Origin: an uncultured Lachnospiraceae bacterium
GTDB taxonomy: Bacteria; Bacillota; Clostridia; Lachnospirales; Anaerotignaceae
Direction of reading: 5' to 3'
DNA: 58,474 nucleotides
NCBI GenBank assembly: GCA_944383855.1
Contig: CALWRB010000001.1
Coordinates: forward strand, 1 to 58,474
The position numbers and the translations under genes were made by a program. The notes beneath the pieces are model-generated. The model did no database searches. It saw only the letters and a program-made list of their open reading frames with translations, and was not told where the DNA came from. Of the stretch, positions 26,878 through 37,143 are shown piece by piece (the stretch's first letter is position 1; every line of letters begins with the position of its first letter).

Positions 26878-28272
26878 TCAGAATTCCGCGTTTTTCACGG
26901 TTCTGGGGTAAGGCAGTACGTCACGAATGTTGCTGACACCTGTCAGATACATCACGGCACGCTCAAAGCCAAGACCGTAGCCTGCGTGTCTGGTACCGCC
27001 GTATTTACGCAGATCCAGATACCACCAGTAATCCTCTCTTTTCAGCCCCAGCTCGTCCATTCTTGCCTCCAGCACGTCCAGACGTTCCTCTCTTTGGCTG
27101 CCGCCGATGATCTCGCCTACGCCGGGTACGAGCAGGTCCATTGCCGCAACCGTCTTGTTGTCATCGTTCATGCGCATATAGAACGCCTTGATTTCCTTCG
27201 GATAGTCCGTAACAAATACGGGTTTTTGGAAGATCTCCTCTGTCAGGTATCTCTCATGCTCTGTCTGCAGGTCAATGCCCCATTCTACAGGGTATTCGAA
27301 CTGCTTGCCGCTTTCGATCAGCAGTTTGACCGCTTCGGTATAAGTCACTCTGCCAAAATCGTTATTCAAAATATTGTGCAGACGGTCTAACAGTGTCTTA
27401 TCCACGAAGGTATTGAAAAATTCCATTTCCTCCGGTGCGTTATCCAGTACATACTGAATGATATACTTCAGCATATCCTCCGCGATCTCCATATTATCCT
27501 CCAGATCGGCAAATGCCATTTCCGGCTCGATCATCCAAAACTCGGCAGCATGTCTTGCGGTATTGGAGTTTTCCGCACGGAATGTCGGTCCAAAGGTATA
27601 AACATTACGAAATGCCATTGCGAAAGTTTCCGCGGAAAGCTGACCGCTGACCGTCAGGTTCGTTTCCTTGCCGAAGAAATCTTTGGAAAAATCGACGGTA
27701 CCGTCCTCTTTTTTCGGCAGGTTATTCAAATCCAGTGTGGTTACACGGAACATTTCACCGGCACCCTCACAGTCACTGCCCGTGATGATAGGTGTGTGCG
27801 CATACACAAAGCCTCTCTGCTGGAAAAATTCATGGATCGCATAGGCAATCAGGCTTCTGACACGGAATGTCGCGGAAAACAGATTCGTTCTCGGTCTTAA
27901 ATACGCGATCTGGCGCAAAAATTCCACACTATGGCGTTTTTTCTGCAAAGGATAGTCAGGGGTGGAAGCGCCTTCCACTTCGATCGATGCAGCCTTTACC
28001 TCAAAGGGTTGTTTTGCCTCGGGGGTTTCCACCAAAGTGCCTGTCACGATCAGCGCCGCACCCACGCACTGCTTGGTGATCTCGTCATAATTTGCCAGTT
28101 TATCCGCTTCAAACACGACTTGGATATTCTTGAAGAAAGAACCGTCGTTCAGTTCGATAAATCCGAAATTTTTGGATACGCGCATCGTGCGCACCCAACC
28201 GCCAATGGTCACTTCTTTGCCCGCATATTCTTTCGTGTTGCGGAAAATGGATTTTACAGTATTCAGCTGCAT
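26878..28272 (-). CDS. asnS: asparaginyl-tRNA synthetase
   Basis: The 464-residue class IIb synthetase charges tRNA-Asn. It has the N-terminal OB anticodon-binding domain (about 15-110, [21 protein letters not shown]), motif 2 region [23 protein letters not shown] and motif 3 [13 protein letters not shown]. The start follows AAGGAG. The short upstream region has a TTGTTT-17-TAAAAT promoter (28325-28353) but no T-box leader. Confidence 0.96.
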   Translation of the reverse strand: MQLNTVKSIFRNTKEYAGKEVTIGGWVRTMRVSKNFGFIELNDGSFFKNIQVVFEADKLANYDEITKQCVGAALIVTGTLVETPEAKQPFEVKAASIEVEGASTPDYPLQKKRHSVEFLRQIAYLRPRTNLFSATFRVRSLIAYAIHEFFQQRGFVYAHTPIITGSDCEGAGEMFRVTTLDLNNLPKKEDGTVDFSKDFFGKETNLTVSGQLSAETFAMAFRNVYTFGPTFRAENSNTARHAAEFWMIEPEMAFADLEDNMEIAEDMLKYIIQYVLDNAPEEMEFFNTFVDKTLLDRLHNILNNDFGRVTYTEAVKLLIESGKQFEYPVEWGIDLQTEHERYLTEEIFQKPVFVTDYPKEIKAFYMRMNDDNKTVAAMDLLVPGVGEIIGGSQREERLDVLEARMDELGLKREDYWWYLDLRKYGGTRHAGYGLGFERAVMYLTGVSNIRDVLPYPRTVKNAEF

Positions 28273-28324
28273 AACTCTATCGCTCCTTGCTTGATGATTT
28301 CTTTCGTTTTCCGAATTAGTTCCA

Positions 28325-28353
28325 TTTTAGACCTATTGCATGAAAAAAACAAC
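28325..28353 (-). promoter_or_regulatory. promoter of asnS
   Basis: On the minus strand, TTGTTT (28348-28353) and TAAAAT (28325-28330) are 17 bases apart, inside the short region between the nitrilase and asnS. Confidence 0.5.
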
Positions 28354-28389
28354 TCTTTTTTGCACCGAGGCGCCCAAAAGCCCCTTTTT

Positions 28390-29226
28390 TCACACGTTTT
28401 GCGTGTCGTTTCGCTTCGTCAGGCAATACAGATCCTCCCTGCGGTGTTGCAATAACGGCAGCTGCTCACGGATATCCAAAACCAGTTTCTGCTCCAATGC
28501 GGCATACAATATGCCTTCTTCCTCTGTCAGTGAAGCCACCACACGACCCCAAGGGTCTGTCACGGTAGAGTGCCCCCATGCCACATAAGAAGCGTTGGTA
28601 TCTCTGGCGGGGGCGCAGCCCAGAAAATAGCATTGATTATCGAGCGCTCTGGCGCGCAGGGAAAGCTCCCAATGCGCGGGCCCCGTCGTCATATTAAACG
28701 CGGCGGGCAAAATGACTGCCCATGCGCCTTCCAATGCCATCAGTCTGCTCAGCTCGGGGAAACGAATGTCATAGCAGACCGCAAGACCGAACTTCCCCCA
28801 AGGGGTGTCAAATACCGTCACGTCTTTTCCCGCGCTGAAAACAGCGGATTCCATAAAATACTGTCCGCCTTTGATATTGATGTCAAACAGATGCATTTTT
28901 CTGTGTTTTGCCACGCGATTTCCCTTCGGGTCAAACACAAATGCGGTATTATAGATACGCTCGCCTTCCCGCTCCGGCACTGTCCCTGCCACAAGGTAAA
29001 TGCCGTGCGTTTTTGCCGTTTTTGCAAGCTCTTGCAAAAACGCGTCGTCCTGCGTCATCGCAAAACGGGTAAAACAGTCATTTTCATACGGGCAGGCAAA
29101 CATTTCCGGCAGCACGATCAACTCCGCGCCGCCTTTTGCCGCTTCCGCGATCTTTTCTTTCGCCTTTGCCAGATTTTCCTGCGGTGTGGGTAATGTTTTC
29201 AACTGTAGCAACGCTGTCTGTACCAT
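28390..29226 (-). CDS. carbon-nitrogen hydrolase (nitrilase superfamily, omega-amidase-like)
   Basis: The 278-residue alpha-beta-beta-alpha hydrolase has the catalytic triad visible as Glu in LIVLPEMF, Lys in HRKMHLFD and Cys in AVCYDIRFPE. The sequence is closest in pattern to Nit2-type omega-amidases, which hydrolyse alpha-ketoglutaramate, or to deaminated-glutathione amidase (Nit1). The start follows AAAGGAGGAG. It follows the nucleoside kinase gene by 32 bases, so it is likely in the same transcript. Confidence 0.88.
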   Translation of the reverse strand: MVQTALLQLKTLPTPQENLAKAKEKIAEAAKGGAELIVLPEMFACPYENDCFTRFAMTQDDAFLQELAKTAKTHGIYLVAGTVPEREGERIYNTAFVFDPKGNRVAKHRKMHLFDINIKGGQYFMESAVFSAGKDVTVFDTPWGKFGLAVCYDIRFPELSRLMALEGAWAVILPAAFNMTTGPAHWELSLRARALDNQCYFLGCAPARDTNASYVAWGHSTVTDPWGRVVASLTEEEGILYAALEQKLVLDIREQLPLLQHRREDLYCLTKRNDTQNV

Positions 29227-29258
29227 ATGCTTCTCCTCCTTTTTTTCACCGCCCTGCC

Positions 29259-30920
29259 TCAGACTTTAAAGCAGCTGCCGCCGATAAATTCTTTGATCAA
29301 AGAATGGTTCGGTATCTCACGCTCGGGTGCGGCAAGGAAATAACCCAAAAATTTGATCAGTCTTTTTGCCGTTACATAAGCGGGATCGTCTGTCGGAATA
29401 CGGAACAATAACGGCTCCGCGAACGCCTTTAACACGCTCAGCTCATAAATCGTGGCAGAGTTAAAGATCGCATCGGCGTTTTCTTGGAACGGGAAAATAT
29501 TTTCCGCCTCGCCTTCCGTCACTTCATTCCAAGAATTGATCGTCACGGAAGCATCTCTGCCGCGGAACTGATTATCCCGCACCATGCGGCGGATCAGGCG
29601 GCTGTCAGAGGTGGAAATGCGGTTATGGTCGTCGATATTCAACTGTGTCATGGCACTGATATAGACACGGAATTTATATGCCGCATCGACCTGCTCGGTC
29701 AAAAGATCATTCAGCCCGTGAATGCCTTCCAACACCAAGATCTCGCCTGCCTGCAGCCGAATCTTCCTGCCGTGGTACTCCCGTTTGCCGGAAACGAAGT
29801 TATAATACGGCAGCTCCACTTCCTCGCCCGCGATCATATGGTTAAGATCATGGTTCAAAAGTTCCAGATCCAGTGCGCGAATGGATTCAAAATCCTTCTT
29901 CCCGTTTTCGTCCAGCGGTGTTTTATCCCGCTCCAGAAAATAATCGTCCAAAGAGATCTGATGCGGCTTCACCCCAAGCACACGCAGCTGAATGCACAGC
30001 CGATTGGCAAAGGAAGTTTTGCCGGAAGAAGAAGGTCCCGCGATCAGCACCATTTTGACGGTATCGATTTTTTGATAGATCTGATCGGCAATCTCCGCGA
30101 TCTTCTTTTCATGCAGTGCCTCGTTAATGCGGATCAGCTCACCGAATTTTCCGTCTACGATCAGCTGATTCAGCTCCGCCACATTATCCACGCCCATCAG
30201 GCGGCACCAACGCATCTGCTCCATAAATACCGCGCTGACTTTTTCAGGATTATGAAACGGTAGCAATTTGGTCGGATTTTCCGGATCGGGGAAACGAATC
30301 AAAAATCCCGCTTCATAGCGCATCAGATCAAACAAGCGCAGGCAGCCTGTGGAAGGCGGCATATAGCCGTAAAAATAATCGTAAAATCCGTCCATTTCGT
30401 ACATATTGATATTGGAAGCACGGCGGTAACGGAACAGTTCCGCCTTATCCCGCATGCCCTGTTTTTTCGCGATCGCAATGGCGGCGGATTTGCGCAGGGT
30501 ATGCTTTGTGATCGGCAGGTCACGCTGTATGATCTCCTGCATTTTTTTGCGCAGTTTTGCAAGAAAGTCCTCATCTACCGTCATTTCGGGGTTTCTTACT
30601 TCGCAATACAGACATTTATGCAAAGAATGCTCGATCACAACTAAGCTGTCTTCCCCCAACAGTTCTCTGACCGCTTTGACCATCACAAATGAAATGCCTC
30701 TGCGGTAAACCCGCATACCTTCCTCATCTGTCAGATCCAAAAATGTGATATCATTATCAAAATAGATCTGATATTTTAACTCTTGCAAACGGTTCCCCTG
30801 TCTTGCGGTCAAAATCGCCCCCTGAAATTGATCTTCGTACTCTTTGGCAAGCTGCTCAAAAGTCATGCCCTCCGGCACTTCCCGCAGCTGCCCCATTACC
30901 CGTAACTGGCGTGTTTGCAT
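29259..30920 (-). CDS. nucleoside (uridine) kinase with tRNA-synthetase-like N-terminal domain
   Basis: The 553-residue protein has two parts. The N-terminal half (about 1-270) resembles the TGS/second additional domain of threonyl-tRNA synthetase. The C-terminal half is a phosphoribulokinase/uridine kinase P-loop NTPase with Walker A GPSSSGKTSFANRL and SLDDYFLERDKTP. This fusion is a known family of clostridial and Thermotoga nucleoside kinases. It likely phosphorylates uridine/cytidine or another nucleoside. Forms a run with Nif3-like and nitrilase genes. Confidence 0.88.
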   Translation of the reverse strand: MQTRQLRVMGQLREVPEGMTFEQLAKEYEDQFQGAILTARQGNRLQELKYQIYFDNDITFLDLTDEEGMRVYRRGISFVMVKAVRELLGEDSLVVIEHSLHKCLYCEVRNPEMTVDEDFLAKLRKKMQEIIQRDLPITKHTLRKSAAIAIAKKQGMRDKAELFRYRRASNINMYEMDGFYDYFYGYMPPSTGCLRLFDLMRYEAGFLIRFPDPENPTKLLPFHNPEKVSAVFMEQMRWCRLMGVDNVAELNQLIVDGKFGELIRINEALHEKKIAEIADQIYQKIDTVKMVLIAGPSSSGKTSFANRLCIQLRVLGVKPHQISLDDYFLERDKTPLDENGKKDFESIRALDLELLNHDLNHMIAGEEVELPYYNFVSGKREYHGRKIRLQAGEILVLEGIHGLNDLLTEQVDAAYKFRVYISAMTQLNIDDHNRISTSDSRLIRRMVRDNQFRGRDASVTINSWNEVTEGEAENIFPFQENADAIFNSATIYELSVLKAFAEPLLFRIPTDDPAYVTAKRLIKFLGYFLAAPEREIPNHSLIKEFIGGSCFKV

Positions 30921-30967
30921 ATCGTTCCTCCTTTATCCTACTTCGCAAAAAAACAGCGGTTTTGTTT

Positions 30968-32089
30968 TTATATATGCCAAAAAGTCTGTCCATTGACCGC
31001 AGAGGCGCTGACAGTCAGCTCTTTTTGCGCCTGTTTCGCGCGCTGCCGCAAATAACGGCACAAAATGGGCACGATCAGCACTTCTGATGCGTAATGCGTC
31101 ACATCTGCCACACAAAGCCCCATCTCCACAGCTTTTTGCGCTTCGTGGTATTTGATGTCGCCCGTCAGGTAAACGTCCGCGCCCATCTGTTTTGCCGTTT
31201 CCAAAAATTCCGCGCCGCTGCCTGTGCAAAGCGCAACGGTTTTCACCTTCTGCTTCCCATCTCCCACCAAACGGATCGCGTCCAGCCCCAAAACGTCTTT
31301 CAGCTGCTTCGCAAATGCCGCAAATGTCATTTCTTCGGGCAGAACACCGATCCTACCGATGCCTTCTTCCTTCCCGCTTTGCTCCACGGGGTAAATATCG
31401 TATGCCATCTCCTCATACGGGTGCGCCGCTTTTGCAGCCGCGAGAATCTTTTCCACCTCTGCCTTCGGCGCAATGCTCTCCAGCCTTGCCTCTGCCACAT
31501 GCGTCAGCTCTCCTGTCTTGCCTACATAGGGTGAAGTGCCTGCAAGCGGTAAAAATGTCCCTTCTCCCGCTGTCTGGAACGTGCAGTGGCTATAATTGCC
31601 GATATGCCCTGCCCCCGCGCCACAAATCGCGTTTCGCACATCTTCCAGCGCTTCTGTCGGCACATAAATCACGATTTTTTTCCATTCCTCTTGTTCGGTC
31701 ACTTCCAATAATTTCACTTCCCGCAGACCAATCAGCTCCGCCAAAACATCGTTTGTACCGCCTTTGGCAATATCCAGATTCGTGTGGGCGGAGTATGCCG
31801 CGATCCCGTTTTCGATCAGTGCGTAGATCCTGTTGCCCAGTGCGCTGTCCTTGCGTATGGATTCGATTTTACGAAACAGCAGCATCGGGTGATGCGTCAA
31901 AATCAGCTCCGCTTTTGTTTCTTTGGCTTCTTCGATCACAGGCTCGATCACGTCCAACGCCACCAGTACATGGGAGATCTCCGAAGCGGGATCGCCTACC
32001 GCAAGCCCCGTTCTGTCCCAGCTTTCCGCCAGAGAAAGCGGCGCCAGCTCCTCTATCCAGTCCATGATCGTTTGCAGTTTTACAGACAT
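30968..32089 (-). CDS. Nif3-like dinuclear metal center protein (DUF34)
   Basis: The 373-residue protein belongs to the NIF3/GTP cyclohydrolase I type 2 family. It has metal-binding histidines in ILTHHPML, AYSAHTNLD and VADVTHYASE, and a PII-like insert in the middle (about 130-240). Exact role not settled; proposed to bind metals and possibly insert or repair them. It overlaps trmK by 10 bases, an arrangement conserved in Bacillota, so a link to tRNA modification or cofactor repair is likely. Confidence 0.9.
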   Translation of the reverse strand: MSVKLQTIMDWIEELAPLSLAESWDRTGLAVGDPASEISHVLVALDVIEPVIEEAKETKAELILTHHPMLLFRKIESIRKDSALGNRIYALIENGIAAYSAHTNLDIAKGGTNDVLAELIGLREVKLLEVTEQEEWKKIVIYVPTEALEDVRNAICGAGAGHIGNYSHCTFQTAGEGTFLPLAGTSPYVGKTGELTHVAEARLESIAPKAEVEKILAAAKAAHPYEEMAYDIYPVEQSGKEEGIGRIGVLPEEMTFAAFAKQLKDVLGLDAIRLVGDGKQKVKTVALCTGSGAEFLETAKQMGADVYLTGDIKYHEAQKAVEMGLCVADVTHYASEVLIVPILCRYLRQRAKQAQKELTVSASAVNGQTFWHI

Positions 32090-32778
32090 TGCAACGCCTC
32101 CTTTATATATGCCATTTCCCGATTGACTTCTTCCGCTCTTGCCTGCGCTTTTTCGCTTTTTCCGGCCGTCAGACGGCGCAGCACGGTTTTCAGCCGTTTT
32201 TCTTCCGCCAGCAAAAACTCTTTCAATAACGGCTCCCGCATATCTAACAGGCATTTGCCAAACAGGTATTCCATTTCTCTTTCGTAGCGTTCTTTCCCTC
32301 TTTTACAGTGCAGGATATGGTAATATTTTCCGCCTTCTTTGAGCATTTTCTCCTCTGCGATACAAAAGCCTTTTTCATGCACAAAGCGGCGCAGCTCAGG
32401 GATATCCTGCTGCGGGGAAAGCACCATTTCCTCCAAAGCGTCCACCACCGCAGGGCTTTCTTCCATCAGGCGCATCATCAGCATACCGCCCATGCCCGCC
32501 ATCACCACAGAGGGCACTTCTCCCGGTGCATACGGCGCCAAGCCGCTGCCAAGGCGCAGTGTGATACGGTCTGAAAGCTGATATTTCTCTACATTCTCCC
32601 TTGCCTTTTGCAGCGGTCCTTTTCGCACGTCACTGCCAAAGGCATGGGTCGTTTTTCCCGTCAGGCAAAGATAAATCGGCACATAGCCGTGGTCTGTCCC
32701 CACATCTGCCGTTACGGTGCAGTCCACACACTGCGCTACCGCTAAGAGCCGTTCGGAAATTTCCGGTAGTCCTGTCAT
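32080..32778 (-). CDS. trmK: tRNA (adenine(22)-N1)-methyltransferase
   Basis: The 232-residue SAM-dependent enzyme methylates A22 in the D-loop of tRNAs. The motif I-type region is TVTADVGTDHGYVPIYL and a later motif is AGMGGMLM. A helical C-terminal tail follows. Start placed after AGGAGAGGAAG. It lies between rpoD and the Nif3-like gene, as in many Bacillota. Confidence 0.9.
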   Translation of the reverse strand: MTGLPEISERLLAVAQCVDCTVTADVGTDHGYVPIYLCLTGKTTHAFGSDVRKGPLQKARENVEKYQLSDRITLRLGSGLAPYAPGEVPSVVMAGMGGMLMMRLMEESPAVVDALEEMVLSPQQDIPELRRFVHEKGFCIAEEKMLKEGGKYYHILHCKRGKERYEREMEYLFGKCLLDMREPLLKEFLLAEEKRLKTVLRRLTAGKSEKAQARAEEVNREMAYIKEALQCL

Positions 32779-32805
32779 TTGACTTCTTCCTCTCCTTGTC
32801 TGTGC

Positions 32806-32870
32806 AAAAAAAGGAAATTCCTTTTCCGACGCCTTTTGCATCTTCCCCGAATTTCCTTTTTTTCTGTCTT
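32806..32870 (-). terminator. terminator of rpoD
   Basis: GGAAATTC pairs with GAATTTCC. On the minus strand a T-run follows. Confidence 0.7.
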
Positions 32871-32885
32871 GTTTTTCTTTTGCGT

Positions 32886-33959
32886 TTATTCCAAATAATC
32901 TTTCAGTTTTTTGCTTCTGCTGGGGTGGCGCAGTTTACGCAGTGCCTTCGCCTCGATCTGGCGGATACGTTCTCTGGTCACGTTAAATTCCTTGCCGACT
33001 TCTTCCAGTGTTCTGGCGCGACCGTCGTCCAGTCCAAAGCGCAGTCTAAGCACTTTCTCCTCTCTTTCGGTCAAGGTATCAAGCACCTCAATGAGCTGCT
33101 CTTTCAAGAGGGTAAACGCAGCCGCTTCCGCAGGTGCCGGAATATCATCGTCCGGGATAAAATCACCCAGATGGCTGTCTGCCTCCTCACCGATCGGGGT
33201 TTCCAAAGATACCGGTTCCTGCGCGATCTTCATGATCTCACGCACTTTTTCCTCCGGCATCTGCATCTCCACCGCAAGCTCCTCCGCGGTAGGTTCTCTG
33301 CCCAATTCCTGCAAAAGCTGTCTGGAGATACGAATCAGTTTATTGATCGTTTCCACCATATGCACCGGGATACGAATGGTCCTTGCCTGGTCCGCGATCG
33401 CTCTTGTGATCGCCTGACGGATCCACCAAGTCGCATAGGTGGAGAATTTATAACCTTTGTGATAGTCAAATTTTTCCACTGCTTTGATCAGACCCAGATT
33501 ACCCTCCTGGATCAGATCCAAAAACAGCATGCCTCTGCCGACATAACGCTTGGCAATGCTGACCACCAGACGGAGGTTTGCCTCTGCCAGCTTCTTTTTC
33601 GCATCTTCGTCGCCTTCTTCCATGCGTTTTGCCAATTCGATCTCCTCTTCTGCGGACAGCAGCGGTACCTTACCGATCTCTTTGAGGTACATTCTGACAG
33701 GGTCATCGATATTGATGCCTTCGGGCAGTGTCAAATCCAAGTCTTTTTCGACTTCTTCCTCTGCCTCGATATTGCCGAGCACATCAATGCCCTGGCTTTC
33801 GAAATATTCGTAAATACGGTCTATCTGATCGGGGTCCAGATCCAAATCCGCCAGATAATCCATGATCTCTTTATATTCCAACACGCTTTTTTTCTTTTTG
33901 CCGATGACGACCAATTCTTTCAAGCGGGTTAACAATGTAGCTTCTTCGACGGATTTCAA
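32886..33959 (-). CDS. rpoD: primary RNA polymerase sigma factor (sigma-70/SigA)
   Basis: The 357-residue housekeeping sigma factor contains region 1.1 ([22 protein letters not shown]), region 1.2 ([17 protein letters not shown]), region 2 with the -10 recognition stretch [18 protein letters not shown], region 3 and the region 4 helix-turn-helix [30 protein letters not shown]. The start is read as TTG because AGGAAGG lies just upstream of it; the alternative ATG at 34001 would overlap dnaG and has no site. Follows dnaG directly. Confidence 0.95.
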   Translation of the reverse strand: MKSVEEATLLTRLKELVVIGKKKKSVLEYKEIMDYLADLDLDPDQIDRIYEYFESQGIDVLGNIEAEEEVEKDLDLTLPEGINIDDPVRMYLKEIGKVPLLSAEEEIELAKRMEEGDEDAKKKLAEANLRLVVSIAKRYVGRGMLFLDLIQEGNLGLIKAVEKFDYHKGYKFSTYATWWIRQAITRAIADQARTIRIPVHMVETINKLIRISRQLLQELGREPTAEELAVEMQMPEEKVREIMKIAQEPVSLETPIGEEADSHLGDFIPDDDIPAPAEAAAFTLLKEQLIEVLDTLTEREEKVLRLRFGLDDGRARTLEEVGKEFNVTRERIRQIEAKALRKLRHPSRSKKLKDYLE

Positions 33960-33993
33960 CGATATCCTTCCTTTCCAAACGTTGATACTATTC

Positions 33994-35775
33994 TTAACCA
34001 TACAAAATGGTAATATACAACTGTTCCACTCTTCTTTTTTGTGCTAACAGGTTTTGCAGTTCTTCTGCCGAAGTACACTTAGAAATTTGCTTGTCCAGCC
34101 GGTGCCGCTTCAAGAGTTTGATCTCCTCATTGAGCGCTTTTTCCTGATCCGCCCTGCTTTCTTTGGGCACCGCAGATGCAAATATCGCCGCGATCATTTG
34201 CTGCTGTTCGATCTCCTCAAAAAAACCTGTCAGCTCGGCAGGATAGATCACGCCTGCCTTTTCCCATAAACCTTCCAGTACATAAAACGCTTGACGACAG
34301 GTTTCGTCTGTAAAATCCTCTGCCGTCAGGATCTCCCGCATTTTCAGATATCCCTCTTTGTGATCAGCGCAATACAGTAAAATATCTTTCTGGGCTTCCA
34401 AAAGTCCTTTTTCGCTGTATGGGATCTCTTTTTTTGCGAAAGCGCGTCCTTCGTGTAACAACGGACGGCTGTCCGTATCTTCCTTTTGCCTCAGCTTTTC
34501 GATCTCACGGCTGATGGCGGCGGTATCCACACCGCTCAGTCGCGCGACCTCGCCCACAAACACGTTCCGTTCGATCTCATTTTCTATCTGTGCCAGCGCC
34601 TGCGCCGCTTCCACGGTAAAGCGCACCCGATGCTCCGCATCGTTTAGATCATATTTTTTCTGTATGCAGGAAATCTGGAACGAAACGTAATGCACCGCGT
34701 CCACCAACAGCTTCGCAAACGCCTGCGCACCATTGTGACGCAAAAATTCGTCCGGGTCTTTTCCGTCCGGCACCTGCGTCACCTTCACCCGCAGCCCGTT
34801 TTTGACCAAAACAGGAATGGCTCTGAGCGCCGCGTTCGTCCCCGCTTCATCGCTGTCATACAGCAATATCACATCTTGCACATATTTTTTCATCAGCTTG
34901 GCGTGATCCGCATGAAACGCTGTCCCCAAAGACGCCGCCACATGATGGAACCCCGCCTGGTAAATGGAGATCATATCCATATACCCCTCCACCAAGATCA
35001 ATTCCTTGCGCTTGGCGTTTTTCGCGAAATTCAGTCCAAACAACTGCCGCCGTTTGCTGAATATTTTGGTTTCCGGTGAGTTCAAATACTTTGGCTCGCC
35101 TTTGGAAAGCACTCTGCCGCCAAAAGCGATCACCCTGCCCTGCACATCGATGATGGGAAACATCAGCCGATCGTAAAACCTGTCGTGATACCCGCTGCCG
35201 TCTTTATTGGGCATCACCAGACCGCTGTCCAGCATCTCCCGCAGGCTGTATCCCTCCGCTTGCAGATGCTCCATCAAAAGCGTTCTGCCGGAAGGGGCAT
35301 AACCGATCCCGAATTTTTTCTGTATCTGCGGCAGCATCTGCCTGTTTTTCAGATACTCTCTTGCCGCTTCCCCTCTCGGGCTTTGCAGCATCTCATAGTA
35401 AAACCTGCCTGCGCTGCTGTGCAGCTGATACAGCCGCTGTTTCTGTCTGGCTTCTTCTTTTGCCTGTGCGGAAAGCTCTTTTTCCGGCAGTGTGATATGC
35501 GCACGGTCTGCCAGACGTTTCACCGCCTCCGGAAAATCGCAGTTTTCCATCTGCATCAGGAAACTGTAAACATTGCCTGCCGCCCCACAGCCAAAACAGT
35601 AATACATCTGCTTGTCCCGATCGACGGAAAAGGACGGCGTTTTCTCATGATGAAACGGGCAAAGCCCAAAATGCGAAGATCCCTTCGGCATAAGCTTCAC
35701 ATACTGAGATACCACATCGACAATATCATTCTGCATTCTGATCTCCTCGATCAGCTCCTGCGGATAATACATCAT
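33994..35775 (-). CDS. dnaG: DNA primase
   Basis: The 593-residue protein synthesises RNA primers at the replication fork. It has the N-terminal zinc finger (Cys39, His42, Cys60, Cys63 in [13 protein letters not shown] and YCFGCG), the core with TOPRIM motifs VEGYMD and LLYDSDEAG, and a C-terminal helicase-binding region. Middle gene of the dgt-dnaG-rpoD macromolecular synthesis cluster. A small leader reading frame with a hairpin precedes it. Confidence 0.96.
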   Translation of the reverse strand: MMYYPQELIEEIRMQNDIVDVVSQYVKLMPKGSSHFGLCPFHHEKTPSFSVDRDKQMYYCFGCGAAGNVYSFLMQMENCDFPEAVKRLADRAHITLPEKELSAQAKEEARQKQRLYQLHSSAGRFYYEMLQSPRGEAAREYLKNRQMLPQIQKKFGIGYAPSGRTLLMEHLQAEGYSLREMLDSGLVMPNKDGSGYHDRFYDRLMFPIIDVQGRVIAFGGRVLSKGEPKYLNSPETKIFSKRRQLFGLNFAKNAKRKELILVEGYMDMISIYQAGFHHVAASLGTAFHADHAKLMKKYVQDVILLYDSDEAGTNAALRAIPVLVKNGLRVKVTQVPDGKDPDEFLRHNGAQAFAKLLVDAVHYVSFQISCIQKKYDLNDAEHRVRFTVEAAQALAQIENEIERNVFVGEVARLSGVDTAAISREIEKLRQKEDTDSRPLLHEGRAFAKKEIPYSEKGLLEAQKDILLYCADHKEGYLKMREILTAEDFTDETCRQAFYVLEGLWEKAGVIYPAELTGFFEEIEQQQMIAAIFASAVPKESRADQEKALNEEIKLLKRHRLDKQISKCTSAEELQNLLAQKRRVEQLYITILYG

Positions 35776-35819
35776 AACAGCGGCACCTCACTTTTTTCCC
35801 GCAGCGGCAACGGTTTTTT

Positions 35820-35876
35820 TCAAAAGAACAGGGAAGCAGCTTTTGTTGACTTCCCTTTGCTTAAGTAATTCGACAT
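35820..35876 (-). CDS. possible 18-residue leader peptide before dnaG
   Basis: The frame MSNYLSKGKSTKAASLFF begins 11 bases after a strong AAAGGAG. Its 3' half contains GGGAAG/CTTCCC (35831-35836 and 35850-35855) followed on the minus strand by TGTTCTTTT, a terminator-like hairpin. It could be a translated leader for dnaG attenuation, or a coincidental frame on a terminator. Confidence 0.35.
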   Translation of the reverse strand: MSNYLSKGKSTKAASLFF

Positions 35877-36010
35877 AAAAGGAAAAACTCCTTTCGTTTT
35901 GCGCAGGTTTGTATATTATTACAAAAAACGGCGGCAAAATATCCGTATTCTCCCGCAAAATTCCTATCCGCGCAAAATCCTTCCGCCGGGGTATGTCTGT
36001 TTTTTTCTTT

Positions 36011-37018
36011 TCAGCGGATATTCCACTCCTTCGGTACAAACAATTCATGAAACCGCGATACCGCAAAGCGGTCTGTCATGCAGGCGATATAATCGCAGAC
36101 CGTCTGCTCTTTTTTCTCGCCTTCTTCCATCAGGCGCAAAAATTCGCCTTCCATTTCCTCGCTGTGCTCAATATAATACGCAAACAAATCGCCGATGATC
36201 TTTTCCGCCTTTTTATGCTCCGCCACCGCCAAAGGCCCCGCGTAGACTTTGCGGAACATAAACGAACGCAGATCTCCGAGTGTCTGCTTCATCTCCTTGC
36301 TCATGCAGATATCTTTTTGCTCCATGCTGTTGGCGATGGTGTCGCGTATCATGGCATTGATACGCTGACTGGAAGTCGTGCCGATGACGGCCACGATCTC
36401 TTTTGGAATATCCTCCGCTAACAAGATACCCGCCCGGATCGCATCGTCGATATCATGGTTCGTATAAGCGATCTTATCGGAAAGCTGTACCACCTTGCCC
36501 TCCGGTGTGGCAGGGTGTCCGCTGGTGCGGTGGTTGAGGATACCGTCACGCACCTCCCAAGTCAGGTTCAGCCCCTTGCCGTCCTTTTCCAGCCGTTCCA
36601 CTACACGCAGGCTCTGCACATTATGCGCAAAACCTTCCTCCATCAGCTCGTCCAGCTTCCGCTCACCCGCGTGCCCAAACGGCGTATGCCCCAGGTCATG
36701 CCCCAGTGCGATCGCCTCTGTCAGATCTTCATTCAGCCGCAGCGCACGGGCAATGCTGCGCGCGATCTGGCTGACTTCCAGTGTATGTGTCAGTCGTGTA
36801 CGGTAATGATCGCCTTCGGGAGAGATGAATACCTGCGTTTTATGTTTCATACGACGAAAAGACTTACAGTGAATGATCCGATCCCTGTCCCGCTGAAATT
36901 CCGTGCGGATATCGCATTTTTCTTCCTGCTGCGCCCGCCCCTTGCTTTTGGAACTTTGTGTTGCATAAGGGCTCAGGTACGCCGCTTCCATTTCCTCTCG
37001 CATCTGCCGCAGCTGCAT
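36011..37018 (-). CDS. dgt: dGTP triphosphohydrolase
   Basis: The 335-residue HD-domain phosphohydrolase converts dGTP (or other dNTPs) to the nucleoside and triphosphate. HD metal residues are visible in RLTHTLEVSQIAR and IALGHDLGHTPFGHAGE, with a further Asp in LSDKIAYTNHDIDDA. The N-terminal RDRDRIIHCKSFRRMKHKTQVF is typical. First gene of the cluster with dnaG and rpoD. Confidence 0.93.
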   Translation of the reverse strand: MQLRQMREEMEAAYLSPYATQSSKSKGRAQQEEKCDIRTEFQRDRDRIIHCKSFRRMKHKTQVFISPEGDHYRTRLTHTLEVSQIARSIARALRLNEDLTEAIALGHDLGHTPFGHAGERKLDELMEEGFAHNVQSLRVVERLEKDGKGLNLTWEVRDGILNHRTSGHPATPEGKVVQLSDKIAYTNHDIDDAIRAGILLAEDIPKEIVAVIGTTSSQRINAMIRDTIANSMEQKDICMSKEMKQTLGDLRSFMFRKVYAGPLAVAEHKKAEKIIGDLFAYYIEHSEEMEGEFLRLMEEGEKKEQTVCDYIACMTDRFAVSRFHELFVPKEWNIR

Positions 37019-37097
37019 AGCATAACTCCCTCCTGTCTGTCAGTAATTCATATTACTTACTTTAATACTGCGTTTTTGGAAAAAATCCTTTTTCAAG

Positions 37098-37143
37098 CGC
37101 AAAAAAAGCCGACAAAACAGGAAAAAACCTCTTTTGCCGACTC
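37098..37143 (-). terminator. terminator of the phosphatase gene
   Basis: GTCGGCAAAA pairs with TTTTGTCGGC, followed on the minus strand by TTTTTTT. Confidence 0.7.

Noticed and set aside
28273..28389. T-box leader for asnS
   Set aside because: The gap is only 117 bases, with a promoter in it, and shows no T-box sequence or specifier hairpin.
33994..34001. ATG start of rpoD overlapping dnaG
   Set aside because: No ribosome site; TTG at 33957-33959 has AGGAAGG close upstream and gives the usual region 1.1 start.
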